From contig JBBQCS010000004.1 of assembly GCA_038318895.1 (NCBI GenBank), positions 1 through 64,000 of the forward strand: 64,000 nt of DNA, written 5' to 3'. The notes below the pieces were generated by a model. It made no database searches and had not been told where the DNA came from. It saw only the letters and a program-made list of their open reading frames with translations. This DNA comes from UBA11222 sp030652895. GTDB lineage: Bacteria > Pseudomonadota > Alphaproteobacteria > UBA11222. The translations under genes and the position numbers were made by a program. Positions 37,038-45,406 of this stretch are shown here, in pieces. The first letter of the stretch is position 1. Every line of letters begins with the position of its first letter.

Positions 37038-37907
37038 TTACGGCCCCGTATCCACCAAAACCTTTTCTCGGTTTGATACGATGGCAACCCCTATCAGGGT
37101 CAATATACCACCGATCACAATCCGCGCCGTAAGCGTATCGCCCATCAGGGTGACACCGAAAACCACCCCCCATACCGGCGCCAACAGAGTTAGCGGCGCG
37201 GTCTGTGTCACCTCATAGCGTTGCAACAGATAATACATGCCCGTATGGCCGATCAGGCTGGCCCCAAGCGCCGTGTACAGAAGCCCTGCCCAGCCAATCC
37301 AGCTTGCCTGCTCCATGGCCGCCAGCTGCCCATCTTCCAGCAGCAGCGAAAGCGGCGCCAGCATCGGCCAACTAAGCAGCGCCACCCAGGCCTGCAGCTC
37401 AAACATACCAACACCTTCAAGGCGGCGCATATAAATCATCGACACCGACCCGACCAGCGCCGCCAGGGTTACCAGAAGCAGCGCATCCAGATACTGAAAC
37501 ACCACCGGATCAAAGCCAATAACCATCACGCCTGCAAATGACATGGAAATCCCGGCCCAGCGTTTCCAGTGCACCTTCTCTTTCAGAAACAAGATCGACA
37601 TAAGCGTTGCGAATGGCACCCCCAACTGGCCGGCAATGGCGATAGTTGAAATATGCTCGGCCGCAGCAAGCCCCATATAAAAGATGGCGAAATGCACCCC
37701 ACCCATGGTTGTCGAGATAATCAATATGGAACGCATCTGCCCGCGGTGCAGTTTCAACCACGGCAACAGAATAACACTGAGCAGCAAAAACCGGAGGCCC
37801 GTAAACAGGATTGGCGGCAGCTCATTTACGCCCGCCTTTCCGGCGACGTAATTGAACCCCCACACCAGTGTAATAAACAGGATAAGGGCGAGGTGTGGAG
37901 GAGACAT
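37038..37907 (-). CDS. EamA/DMT-family permease
   Basis: A drug/metabolite transporter of 289 residues with ten hydrophobic segments arranged as two five-helix EamA repeats. FITLVWGFNYVAGKAG opens the first repeat. GWAGLLYTALGASLIGHTG and LLAPVWGVVFGVTLMGDTLT are in the second. Family members export amino acids, purines or other small metabolites; the substrate cannot be inferred. It sits immediately upstream of the amidase gene and eight bases after the J-protein gene, so the three may be co-transcribed. Confidence 0.85.
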   Translation of the reverse strand: MSPPHLALILFITLVWGFNYVAGKAGVNELPPILFTGLRFLLLSVILLPWLKLHRGQMRSILIISTTMGGVHFAIFYMGLAAAEHISTIAIAGQLGVPFATLMSILFLKEKVHWKRWAGISMSFAGVMVIGFDPVVFQYLDALLLVTLAALVGSVSMIYMRRLEGVGMFELQAWVALLSWPMLAPLSLLLEDGQLAAMEQASWIGWAGLLYTALGASLIGHTGMYYLLQRYEVTQTAPLTLLAPVWGVVFGVTLMGDTLTARIVIGGILTLIGVAIVSNREKVLVDTGP

Positions 37908-37915
37908 GCGGTGTT

Positions 37916-38659
37916 TTAGTTCATGCCCCGTTGTTTGGCAACTTTGTCATAGGCGTCGTTAATGGTGGCGATTTTCGCGTTGGCCACCATCACAAATTCC
38001 TCCGGCACGCCCTGGGCGATCAGCAGGTCCGGATGATTTTCCCGCACCAGACGCCGGTAAGACTGTTTGAGAACGGCATCCGTAACATCATGCGAAACGC
38101 CCAATATCACATAGGGATCGGCAATGTCCGGCCCCACATGCCCGGCCCGAATGCGCGTCCAATCCGCATCGTCAAAACCAAAGATTCCGGCCACTGAATG
38201 CAGAAATTCTTCTTCTCTTGGATGAAAGACATTATCTGCCTTGGCGATGAAAAACAGCCCGTCCAGCAGATCTTCAAGTACGCGTGGCTTGGTCCGGAAC
38301 ATTCCCGCAATCTGGCGGGCATATTGCTCATAACCTGCGACATCCTGGCGCGCCAGATCGAAAATACGCGCCACATTAGCGAGTTCATCCGGCGGAACAT
38401 CGAAAACCTGCTTGAAAGCATCCACCTCTTCGCGCGAAACATATCCGTCCGCCTTGGCCATTTTGGCGCCTAACGCGATTACCCCGATCGTGAACGCAAT
38501 CCGGTTGGTGTCGCCACGCGAATCAAACGGGTTGGCCGATCCGGATTTTTCGTCACGGTCCACCGCAAAATGGCCAGCCACCGCACCCAGCAAAGCCCCA
38601 AGGGGTCCCCCCAGAGCCAGCCCCGCTGCGGCACCAAAAAATTTTCCCCATCTAGACAT
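37916..38659 (-). CDS. DjlA-like co-chaperone (TerB plus J domain)
   Basis: A protein of about 247 residues. The N-terminus is a short Gly/Ala-rich membrane segment (FFGAAAGLALGGPLGALLGAVAG). A TerB-like helical domain follows (GVIALGAKMAKADGYVSREEVDAF and later ADNVFHPREEEFLHS). The C-terminal J domain (PYVILGVSHDVTDAVLKQ) carries the HPD motif in ENHPDLL that stimulates DnaK ATPase. ATG 38659 is chosen for the AAAGG seven bases upstream. It resembles DjlA-family membrane-anchored J-proteins. Confidence 0.87.
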   Translation of the reverse strand: MSRWGKFFGAAAGLALGGPLGALLGAVAGHFAVDRDEKSGSANPFDSRGDTNRIAFTIGVIALGAKMAKADGYVSREEVDAFKQVFDVPPDELANVARIFDLARQDVAGYEQYARQIAGMFRTKPRVLEDLLDGLFFIAKADNVFHPREEEFLHSVAGIFGFDDADWTRIRAGHVGPDIADPYVILGVSHDVTDAVLKQSYRRLVRENHPDLLIAQGVPEEFVMVANAKIATINDAYDKVAKQRGMN

Positions 38660-38756
38660 TGCGACACCTTTCTGCACCCGCAGTATGGCCAATTTATTAT
38701 TGCTGCAACATCTTTTGTTTTAACGTGCCCATACACTTATTTCCCGGTCCACGGGA

Positions 38757-39134
38757 TCACGCATGCGCCGTTAACAACCTATCCAGTTTTTCCGCAAACT
38801 CAGCACGCTGCAGTTCGGTGAGATCAAATTCTACCGCTATGGCTTTCGGCAGGCGGCGCACGACACACGCACGTACAAGCCCAAATCCGCTCACTTCGAC
38901 ATCTATTTTGGCGCCATCGCGCGGCACAATGGAACAACGTAACTGAGCGCCGCCCGCGGAAATATCCAGAAGCTCCGCTGAAAACGTCTCGCCGTTAATC
39001 TTCAGATTAACGTGCAAGGCAACCAGGCCACGCTTGAATTCGCGGCGTTCCGCGACGCTCAAGCGCACATGACGGGCAGCATCCCTGCGAAGGGCGCGCG
39101 CGCCGAAATCACTGCTCTGCCACGCAGCACTCAT
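38757..39134 (-). CDS. PilZ-domain protein, candidate c-di-GMP receptor
   Basis: A small single-domain protein of about 125 residues. The two PilZ signatures are present: an Arg cluster (ERREFKR, about residues 27-33) and DISAGGAQLRC, which fits D/N-x-S-x-x-G. This suggests binding of cyclic di-GMP. The start at ATG 39134 has GGGGAG nine bases upstream; a longer frame from 39224 is open but lacks such a site. No diguanylate cyclase or flagellar gene is near, so its target is unknown. Confidence 0.75.
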   Translation of the reverse strand: MSAAWQSSDFGARALRRDAARHVRLSVAERREFKRGLVALHVNLKINGETFSAELLDISAGGAQLRCSIVPRDGAKIDVEVSGFGLVRACVVRRLPKAIAVEFDLTELQRAEFAEKLDRLLTAHA

Positions 39135-39341
39135 TTTTCTGTTCTCCCCAGTCAATCCCGGACCAACGCTAACGGCCCAGATATTAAGAAATTGTTTAGA
39201 ACGCGATCCGGGAGATTCTTGCATGACAAGAGTGACAAAAATGCGGCGCGATTATGGTAAAAAAATATTTAACTCTCTGTCAGCACGTCCGCGGGTTGTC
39301 CAGCGGACCCGATGTCGCCACGCACTCGCCTCCGCAATATT

Positions 39342-42014
39342 TTACGCCGCCACCTCTTTACCCGCAGCCGGCGTGTAGTTGAGATTGGACGCCAGCCAGC
39401 GCTCCACCTCGCGCACCGTCATCACTTTCCGCACGGCATAATCTTCGACCTGGTCCTGATCGATCCGCCCAACGCCAAAATAGCGGCTCTCAGGATGGCT
39501 GAAATAATAACCGCTGACAGATGCTGCGGGCATCATGGCGAAATTCTCGGTCAGGTTTATACCGGCATTCGCCTCGGCCTTCAGCAGATCAAACAAAGTG
39601 CGCTTTTCGGTATGATCCGGACAGGCGGGATAACCGGGCGCAGGCCGGATGCCGCGATAGGCCTCGGCGATCAGCGCGGCGTTATCAAGCGCTTCATCGG
39701 GCGCATATCCCCAATAGGTTTTGCGCACCTGGGCGTGCAGATGTTCGGCGAAGGCTTCCGCGAAACGGTCTGCGAGCGCCTTGACCATGATGGAGGAATA
39801 ATCATCATGGGCCGCCTGAAAGTCGGCCGCGATTTTCTCCACTCCATGACCTGCGGTCACGGCGAAGCCGCCAAAATAATCGGCAACCCCGGTTTCTTTT
39901 GGCGCGATAAAATCAGCCAGGCAAAAGTTTTCCTTGCCCTCGCCGCGATGCATCTGCTGGCGCAGGCCGTGGATAATCCCCAGGCGTTCCCGGCGCGTAT
40001 CGTCCGTAAACAGCTCTATGTCATCGCCTATGGAATTGGCTGGCCAGAATCCAATGACAGCACGCGGCTGAATCCAGCGTTCCGCCACAATACGTTTCAG
40101 CATGGCTTGTGCGTCCGAAAACAGATTCCGCGCCGCCTCACCTACTTTGGCGTCCTCCAGTATTGCCGGATAATTTCCCGCCAGTTCCCAGGACTGAAAA
40201 AATGGCGACCAGTCAAAACATTCCACCAGTTCTGAAAGGTCATAATCCTCAAAAGCCTTCAGCCCCAGAAAGGACGGAGCCGGCGGCACATAGCCCTGCC
40301 ACTTCGCCGCATGACGGTTCGCCCGCGCCTCCGCCAGTGTCGCGCGTCGTCCCTCACGCCCCTTGCCGCGCGCGTGACGGGCGGCGATCTCAGTATATTC
40401 CGCGCGCACGGTGGCGATATTGGCGTCGCGGTTATCTTCACTGAGCAAATCGCTGACCACCGACACCGCACGGGAGGCGTCGAGCACATAGACCGCCTGT
40501 CCCTGATGATAATTCGGCGCGATCTTCACAGCGGTATGAATTTTACTGGTGGTCGCGCCACCGATCAGCAGCGGGATACTAAATCCCTGGCGTTCCATTT
40601 CGGCTGCGACAGTGCACATTTCATCCAGGCTGGGGGTAATCAGCCCCGACAGGCCAATAATGTCAGCCTTTTCCTTGCGCGCAGCGTCCAGGATACGGTC
40701 TACCGGCACCATCACCCCAAGATCAACCACATCATAATTGTTACATTGCAGCACAACGCCGACAATATTCTTGCCGATATCATGCACGTCGCCCTTCACT
40801 GTGGCCATGATGATCTTGCCATTTACCTTTGCCGCCTCGCCGGAATCCACCCGCTCCTGCTCCATGAACGGCAGCAGATAAGCCACCGCCTGTTTCATCA
40901 CCCGCGCACTTTTCACCACCTGGGGCAAAAACATTTTGCCGCCACCAAACAGATCGCCAACCACATTCATGCCGCGCATCAGCGGGCCTTCGATCACCTC
41001 CAAAGACTTGGCGGCCTTTTGACGCGCGGCCTCCGTGTCCTCAATAATAAATTCCGTGATGCCTTTTACCAGCGCATGCTCAAGGCGTTGTTCAACGTCC
41101 GCTTCGCGCCAGGAGAGATCAGGGCCCTCCTGGCGCGCCCCGCCGCCCTTACGATAATTATCGGCGATTTCAAGCATACGTTCCGTTGCGTCCGGGCGGC
41201 GGTTGAGGATTACGTCCTCAACCCGCTCTAACAGCTCTTTGGGAATGTCCTCATAGACCATCAGCTGACCGGCATTGACGATGCCCATGTCCAGGCCTGC
41301 GCGAACCGCATGATACAAAAACACGGCATGCATCGCCTCGCGCACCGGATTGTTGCCGCGAAACGAAAACGACACATTCGAAACCCCGCCGGACGTCCGG
41401 CAAAAGGGAAGTTCCGCCTTGATGCGCCGGACAGCATCGAAAAATTCAACCGCGTAATTATTATGTTCTTCGATCCCGGTTGCCACCGCAAAAATATTGG
41501 GGTCAAAGATGATATCTTCAGGCGGAAAGTTTATTTTCTCCGTCAGAAGTTTATAGGAGCGCGCGCAAATTTCGAATTTGCGGTCCGCTGTGTCGGCCTG
41601 TCCCTGTTCGTCGAACGCCATCACCACAACGGCGGCGCCATAGCGGCGCACAAGTTTGGCCTGCTGTAAAAATGCTTCTTCGCCTTCCTTCATGCTGATG
41701 GAATTGACGATGGCCTTGCCCTGCACGCATTTCAGGCCGGCCTCAATGATCTGCCATTTCGAGGAATCTATCATCACCGGAACACGGCTGATATCCGGCT
41801 CGGATGCGATCAGATTGAGAAACCGCACCATGGCGGCCTGGCTGTCGAGCAGACCTTCATCCATGTTCACGTCGATGATCTGCGCGCCGTTTTCCACCTG
41901 TTGACGCGCAACGGCAAGCGCCGCCTCATAGTCACCATTCAGGATCAGTTTTTTAAAAACCGCCGACCCGGTGACATTGGTGCGCTCACCTATATTTACA
42001 AATGTTGAAATCAT
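39342..42014 (-). CDS. metH: Methionine synthase, folate/cobalamin/activation modules (split MetH, C-terminal part)
   Basis: An 890-residue protein equivalent to the C-terminal two thirds of cobalamin-dependent MetH. It transfers a methyl group from methyltetrahydrofolate via cobalamin. The pterin-binding domain begins FVNIGERTNVTGS. The cobalamin domain has DVHDIGKNIVGVVL, where the His is the cobalt ligand, and LIGGATTSKIHTAVKI. The C-terminal SAM-dependent activation domain contains ESRYFGVGRIDQDQVEDYA. It lacks the homocysteine module, which is encoded by the upstream gene. Its ATG overlaps that gene's stop as ATGA, so the two chains are likely made in step. Confidence 0.94.
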   Translation of the reverse strand: MISTFVNIGERTNVTGSAVFKKLILNGDYEAALAVARQQVENGAQIIDVNMDEGLLDSQAAMVRFLNLIASEPDISRVPVMIDSSKWQIIEAGLKCVQGKAIVNSISMKEGEEAFLQQAKLVRRYGAAVVVMAFDEQGQADTADRKFEICARSYKLLTEKINFPPEDIIFDPNIFAVATGIEEHNNYAVEFFDAVRRIKAELPFCRTSGGVSNVSFSFRGNNPVREAMHAVFLYHAVRAGLDMGIVNAGQLMVYEDIPKELLERVEDVILNRRPDATERMLEIADNYRKGGGARQEGPDLSWREADVEQRLEHALVKGITEFIIEDTEAARQKAAKSLEVIEGPLMRGMNVVGDLFGGGKMFLPQVVKSARVMKQAVAYLLPFMEQERVDSGEAAKVNGKIIMATVKGDVHDIGKNIVGVVLQCNNYDVVDLGVMVPVDRILDAARKEKADIIGLSGLITPSLDEMCTVAAEMERQGFSIPLLIGGATTSKIHTAVKIAPNYHQGQAVYVLDASRAVSVVSDLLSEDNRDANIATVRAEYTEIAARHARGKGREGRRATLAEARANRHAAKWQGYVPPAPSFLGLKAFEDYDLSELVECFDWSPFFQSWELAGNYPAILEDAKVGEAARNLFSDAQAMLKRIVAERWIQPRAVIGFWPANSIGDDIELFTDDTRRERLGIIHGLRQQMHRGEGKENFCLADFIAPKETGVADYFGGFAVTAGHGVEKIAADFQAAHDDYSSIMVKALADRFAEAFAEHLHAQVRKTYWGYAPDEALDNAALIAEAYRGIRPAPGYPACPDHTEKRTLFDLLKAEANAGINLTENFAMMPAASVSGYYFSHPESRYFGVGRIDQDQVEDYAVRKVMTVREVERWLASNLNYTPAAGKEVAA

Positions 42015-43111
42015 TCAGCGAACTCTTCCTGCTTTTCCGATGCGGCCGGAAAAATGAATGGCTCCAGCCCCGACAGACGCATGGTCTTTGGACGCACTGG
42101 AATTTTACGTGGTGGCACACCTGCCACGGCCTGCGCAATGGCGCGAATATGCGCGGGCGTCGTGCCACAGCAGCCGCCCGCCAGATTAATCAGGCCCGAA
42201 CGCGCCCATTCCCCCACATGCGCCGCCGTTGTTTCCGGCGTTTCATCGTAACCGCCAAAACCGTTGGGCAGGCCCGCATTGGGATAGGCGCTGACGCCAG
42301 TTTCGGCCACCCGCGACAGTTCCGCGATATGTGGGCGCATCTGTTCCGCACCCAGCGCGCAATTCAAACCGACGGCAAAGGGCTGCGCATGTCGCACCGA
42401 ATACCAGAACGCCTCGGGCGTCTGCCCGGTCAGCGTGCGCCCGGACAAATCCGTAATAGTGCCGGAAATCATGACCGGCAGGCGAACGCCCTTGGCGTCG
42501 AAGGTTTCCTCAACCGCAAAAATCGCCGCCTTGCAATTCAACGTATCAAAGACAGTTTCAATCAGGATGAAATCCGCGCCGCCGTCCATTAACGCCGCGG
42601 TGGCCTGTCCATAGGCCGCGCGCAATTCATCAAAGTGAATATTGCGAAACCCCGGATCATTCACGTCCGGCGAAATGCTGGCTGTGCGATTGGTGGGACC
42701 AAGGGCGCCCGCAACCCAGCGCATTTTGTCCGGGGTCCGGGCGGTGAATTCGTCCGCAACCCGGCGCGCCAGCCGCGCACTTTCATAATTCAGTTCTGTA
42801 ACAATATCCGTCAGCGCATAGTCGGCCTGCGCCACCACTGTCCCGCTAAAGGTGTTGGTCAGTAAAATATCCGCGCCCGCATCCAGATATTGCGCATGAA
42901 TACCACCGATAATGTCGGGCTGGGTAAGGGTCAGCAGATCACCATTGCCGCGCAAATCATGATTGTGCCCCGCAAAGCGCGATCCACGAAAATCCGCTTC
43001 GGTCAGCGAATGGGTCTGGATCATCGTACCCATACCCCCATCGATCACCAAAATCCGTTCACTGAGGGATTTTTTTAGAGTCTCAATCCGGATATTTCTC
43101 TCCGCAGTCAT
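42011..43111 (-). CDS. metH: Methionine synthase, homocysteine-binding module (split MetH, N-terminal part)
   Basis: A 366-residue Hcy-binding TIM-barrel protein. It begins ILVIDGGMGTMIQTHSL, like the N-terminus of MetH. Zinc-binding Cys residues lie in VGLNCALGAEQM and GGCCGTTPAHI. Together with the downstream gene it adds up to 1256 residues, close to full-length E. coli MetH (1227). The break falls between structural modules, so this is gene fission rather than a damaged gene. It overlaps metF upstream and the second metH part downstream by ATGA. Confidence 0.93.
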   Translation of the reverse strand: MTAERNIRIETLKKSLSERILVIDGGMGTMIQTHSLTEADFRGSRFAGHNHDLRGNGDLLTLTQPDIIGGIHAQYLDAGADILLTNTFSGTVVAQADYALTDIVTELNYESARLARRVADEFTARTPDKMRWVAGALGPTNRTASISPDVNDPGFRNIHFDELRAAYGQATAALMDGGADFILIETVFDTLNCKAAIFAVEETFDAKGVRLPVMISGTITDLSGRTLTGQTPEAFWYSVRHAQPFAVGLNCALGAEQMRPHIAELSRVAETGVSAYPNAGLPNGFGGYDETPETTAAHVGEWARSGLINLAGGCCGTTPAHIRAIAQAVAGVPPRKIPVRPKTMRLSGLEPFIFPAASEKQEEFAE

Positions 43112-44043
43112 ATGGACTTGCTCCCTTCAACCGGCATCGCGCGCAAACCAAGAATATGGCATAGTGCATAAGTGAGATCGGCGCGGTTTAACGTATAAAA
43201 ATGAAAATCGTCAACACCATGGGTGCGTAGCCGCACACATTGCTCGGCGGCCGCGACAACCGCCACCAGCTTGCGGGTTTCAACTTCGTTCTCCAGCCCC
43301 TCAAACAGCTTTGCGAACCAGTCCGGCACGCGGGCCCCATTCATTTCCGCCATACGCCGGGCGCCGTTAAAATTCGTCACCGGCATGATGCCGGGAACAA
43401 GGGGAAGGGAAATTCCCGCCGCGGCGGCGCGGTCGCGAAACCGTAAAAAACAATCCGTATCAAAGAAGAATTGCGAGATTGCGCGCGTCGCGCCGGCATC
43501 AATCTTGCGCTTCAAATTATCCATATCCGTAATCAAATCGGGTGAATCCACGTGCCCCTCCGGATAGGCGGCGACGCTGATTTCGAAATCGCCGATCTTT
43601 CGAATGCCCGCTACCAGGTCCGATGCATAAGCATACCCGCCCGGATGCGGAACATATTTACTCTGCCCCTCCGCCGGATCGCCGCGCAACGCCACAATGT
43701 GCCGTATGCCCGCATTCCAATAATCGCGTACCACTTCGTCCACTTCGTCACGGGTCGCGCCGACACAGGTCAGGTGCGCCGCAGGAGTCAGCGCGGTTTC
43801 ATCCCGAATACGCTTTACCGTTTCATGGGTACGCTGGCGTGTGCTCCCCCCTGCGCCATAGGTCACAGAAACAAATGCCGGCTGAAACGGTGCAAGGCGG
43901 TTGATTGAACGCCACATAGTTTCTTCCATCTCGGGCGTCTTTGGCGGAAAGAATTCAAACGACACCTTGATCGGGCCCGTCTGCAATGAGGGTTCCCCAC
44001 CAAGAATCAGCGAAGCTGCCGGTTTTTCACTTTGCGATGTCAT
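43108..44043 (-). CDS. metF: 5,10-methylenetetrahydrofolate reductase
   Basis: A FAD-dependent reductase of 311 residues that makes the methyl donor for MetH. FEFFPPKTPEMEETMW contains the conserved N-terminal Glu. FVSVTYGAGGSTRQRTHE, HLTCVGATRDEVDE and VALRGDPAEG are the FAD and folate motifs, and AISQFFFDTDCFLRF is in the second half. ATG 44043 overlaps the stop of the ArsR-methyltransferase gene as ATGA. A longer in-frame extension to 44196 would lie inside that gene and is unlike MetF. Confidence 0.95.
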   Translation of the reverse strand: MTSQSEKPAASLILGGEPSLQTGPIKVSFEFFPPKTPEMEETMWRSINRLAPFQPAFVSVTYGAGGSTRQRTHETVKRIRDETALTPAAHLTCVGATRDEVDEVVRDYWNAGIRHIVALRGDPAEGQSKYVPHPGGYAYASDLVAGIRKIGDFEISVAAYPEGHVDSPDLITDMDNLKRKIDAGATRAISQFFFDTDCFLRFRDRAAAAGISLPLVPGIMPVTNFNGARRMAEMNGARVPDWFAKLFEGLENEVETRKLVAVVAAAEQCVRLRTHGVDDFHFYTLNRADLTYALCHILGLRAMPVEGSKSI

Positions 44044-45044
44044 AGATGATTTTCTCCGGTCTCCGCTATGCCGCTTCGCGCTGGCCATGCGCGTCCAATA
44101 TGCTGTGCCAGCCAGATTGAGACAGTCAGCCCTTGCGGTGATTCGGGCGGCAGATGCCGCACCTCCACCATGGAAAGTCCCGCCGCGGCGCACCATGCGC
44201 CCACTTCTTTCTCCGAAAACCCCAAACGGCGGTGAGCATGGCTATCGCGCAACTCTTCGATCCCATGCGGCGCGAAATCAACAATCAGTATACGCCCATT
44301 TGGCTGCAAAACGCGCGCGGCCTCACGCAGCGCCGCCCCAGGGTTATCGAGATAGTGCAATACTTGGTGCACTGTCACAAGATCAACAGACTTGTCCGGC
44401 AGTGGAAGATTTTGCACTTCCGCCTGGCGGACATGGAAGTTACTCAGCGCCGCAGCCTCCAGATTGGCGCGGGCAATCGCCAGCATTTCACGATTAAAGT
44501 CTATTCCTGTCGCCTTTTCCGCCAGCCCCGCCAGCAGCAGCAGGATACGTCCGGTTCCCGTGCCCAGATCAAGGGCGTGCGCCACCGGGCGCTGTCCCAG
44601 CATTTCTGTCGCGGCCGCTTCCACCGCCGCTTCGGACACATGCAGTGAACGTATCTTGTCCCATTGCGCAGCATTCTTTGAAAAATATTCCGCCGCCAGC
44701 CGTGTGCGTTCCTGGCGCGCTTCATTTAGACGCGAATTATCCAGCTGCAGCATAGCATCATCCCTGGGTAGCAGTTTCGTAATGGCGCAGGCCAGGCTTC
44801 CCAACGCACCGCCGTCCACCAGCCGGTAAAACACAGAAGTACCTTCCGGCAGCCGTATGACCAGACCTGCATCACACAGTAATTTCAGGTGGCGGCTGAC
44901 CCGCGGCTGGCTCTGACCCAAAATTCTGATCAGTTCCGACACACTCAGTTCCCCCTGCGCCAGCAGCGCGAGAATACGCAAACGTGTTGGCTCCCCCGAG
45001 GCCCGCAATCCTGCCAGTAACAAATCCACTACCTGATGCTCCAT
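44040..45044 (-). CDS. ArsR-family regulator fused to a SAM-dependent methyltransferase
   Basis: A two-domain protein of about 334 residues. Residues 1-85 form an ArsR-type winged helix (GEPTRLRILALLAQGELSVS, recognition helix SQPRVSRHLKLL). The ArsR metal-site CxC motif is absent. Residues about 135-334 form a class I methyltransferase fold with ALDLGTGTGRILLLL and VDLVTVHQVLHYLDNPG. As first gene of the metF-metH operon, and with a SAM-binding-type domain, it is a good candidate for a SAM- or SAH-responsive regulator of methionine synthesis. Whether the domain still methylates anything is unknown. ATG 45068 is an alternative start, but the predicted transcript would leave it almost no leader. 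Confidence 0.85.
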   Translation of the reverse strand: MEHQVVDLLLAGLRASGEPTRLRILALLAQGELSVSELIRILGQSQPRVSRHLKLLCDAGLVIRLPEGTSVFYRLVDGGALGSLACAITKLLPRDDAMLQLDNSRLNEARQERTRLAAEYFSKNAAQWDKIRSLHVSEAAVEAAATEMLGQRPVAHALDLGTGTGRILLLLAGLAEKATGIDFNREMLAIARANLEAAALSNFHVRQAEVQNLPLPDKSVDLVTVHQVLHYLDNPGAALREAARVLQPNGRILIVDFAPHGIEELRDSHAHRRLGFSEKEVGAWCAAAGLSMVEVRHLPPESPQGLTVSIWLAQHIGRAWPARSGIAETGENHL

Positions 45045-45076
45045 CCGCCAATGCAATACGGCAAACATAAAGATAT

Positions 45077-45108
45077 ATTTATATATAAATCAAGTGAAAA
45101 ATTGTCAG
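45077..45108 (-). promoter_or_regulatory. Predicted promoter with palindromic operator for the methionine operon
   Basis: On the minus strand a -35-like CTGACA (45103-45108) is followed after exactly 17 bases by TATATA (45080-45085). The -10 lies inside the perfect 14-bp palindrome ATTTATATATAAAT (45077-45090). A dimeric ArsR-type repressor bound here would block RNA polymerase, so autoregulation by the first gene is the simple reading. The motif's AT-richness raises the chance of coincidence. Confidence 0.5.
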
Positions 45109-45406
45109 CCATTCTTTGAACGATGTGAACGCTGTCCCATTTCCAGCGTGCCGGAGGTTACGAGATTATGGAATATGCTCAAATTGTTGTTATAATATCG
45201 CAACGATTCTGGTTTTGAGGAAGTTAACTACCTAACTTCTGCTAGTTAGCCACGTGCCGCCTCAGTTTTTTTGCACCACTCAATAAGGACTCGCTAAGGC
45301 TTCTCGGTTAACATAGATACATGCAGATTATCGGGTCATTCGCCGTACAGAAAAGGTAAGCAGCTGCGCACTGTATGCGACGGATATTGGGTGAGGAATT
45401 GGTTAC
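45109..45406 (+). other. mlaA upstream region with overlapping inverted repeats
   Basis: About 300 bases with no gene. It contains GAAGTTA/TAACTTC with a six-base loop (45220-45239). An alternative stem overlaps it, CTAAC/GTTAG (45232-45249), so two mutually exclusive hairpins could form in an mlaA leader. TATAAT occurs at 45191-45196 on the plus strand without a clear -35. No SAM or SAH riboswitch core was recognised on either strand. Confidence 0.35.

Noticed and set aside
45045..45406. Possible SAM or SAH riboswitch for the methionine operon
   Set aside because: No conserved riboswitch core was seen on the minus strand. The predicted promoter leaves a leader of only about 30 bases, too short for one.
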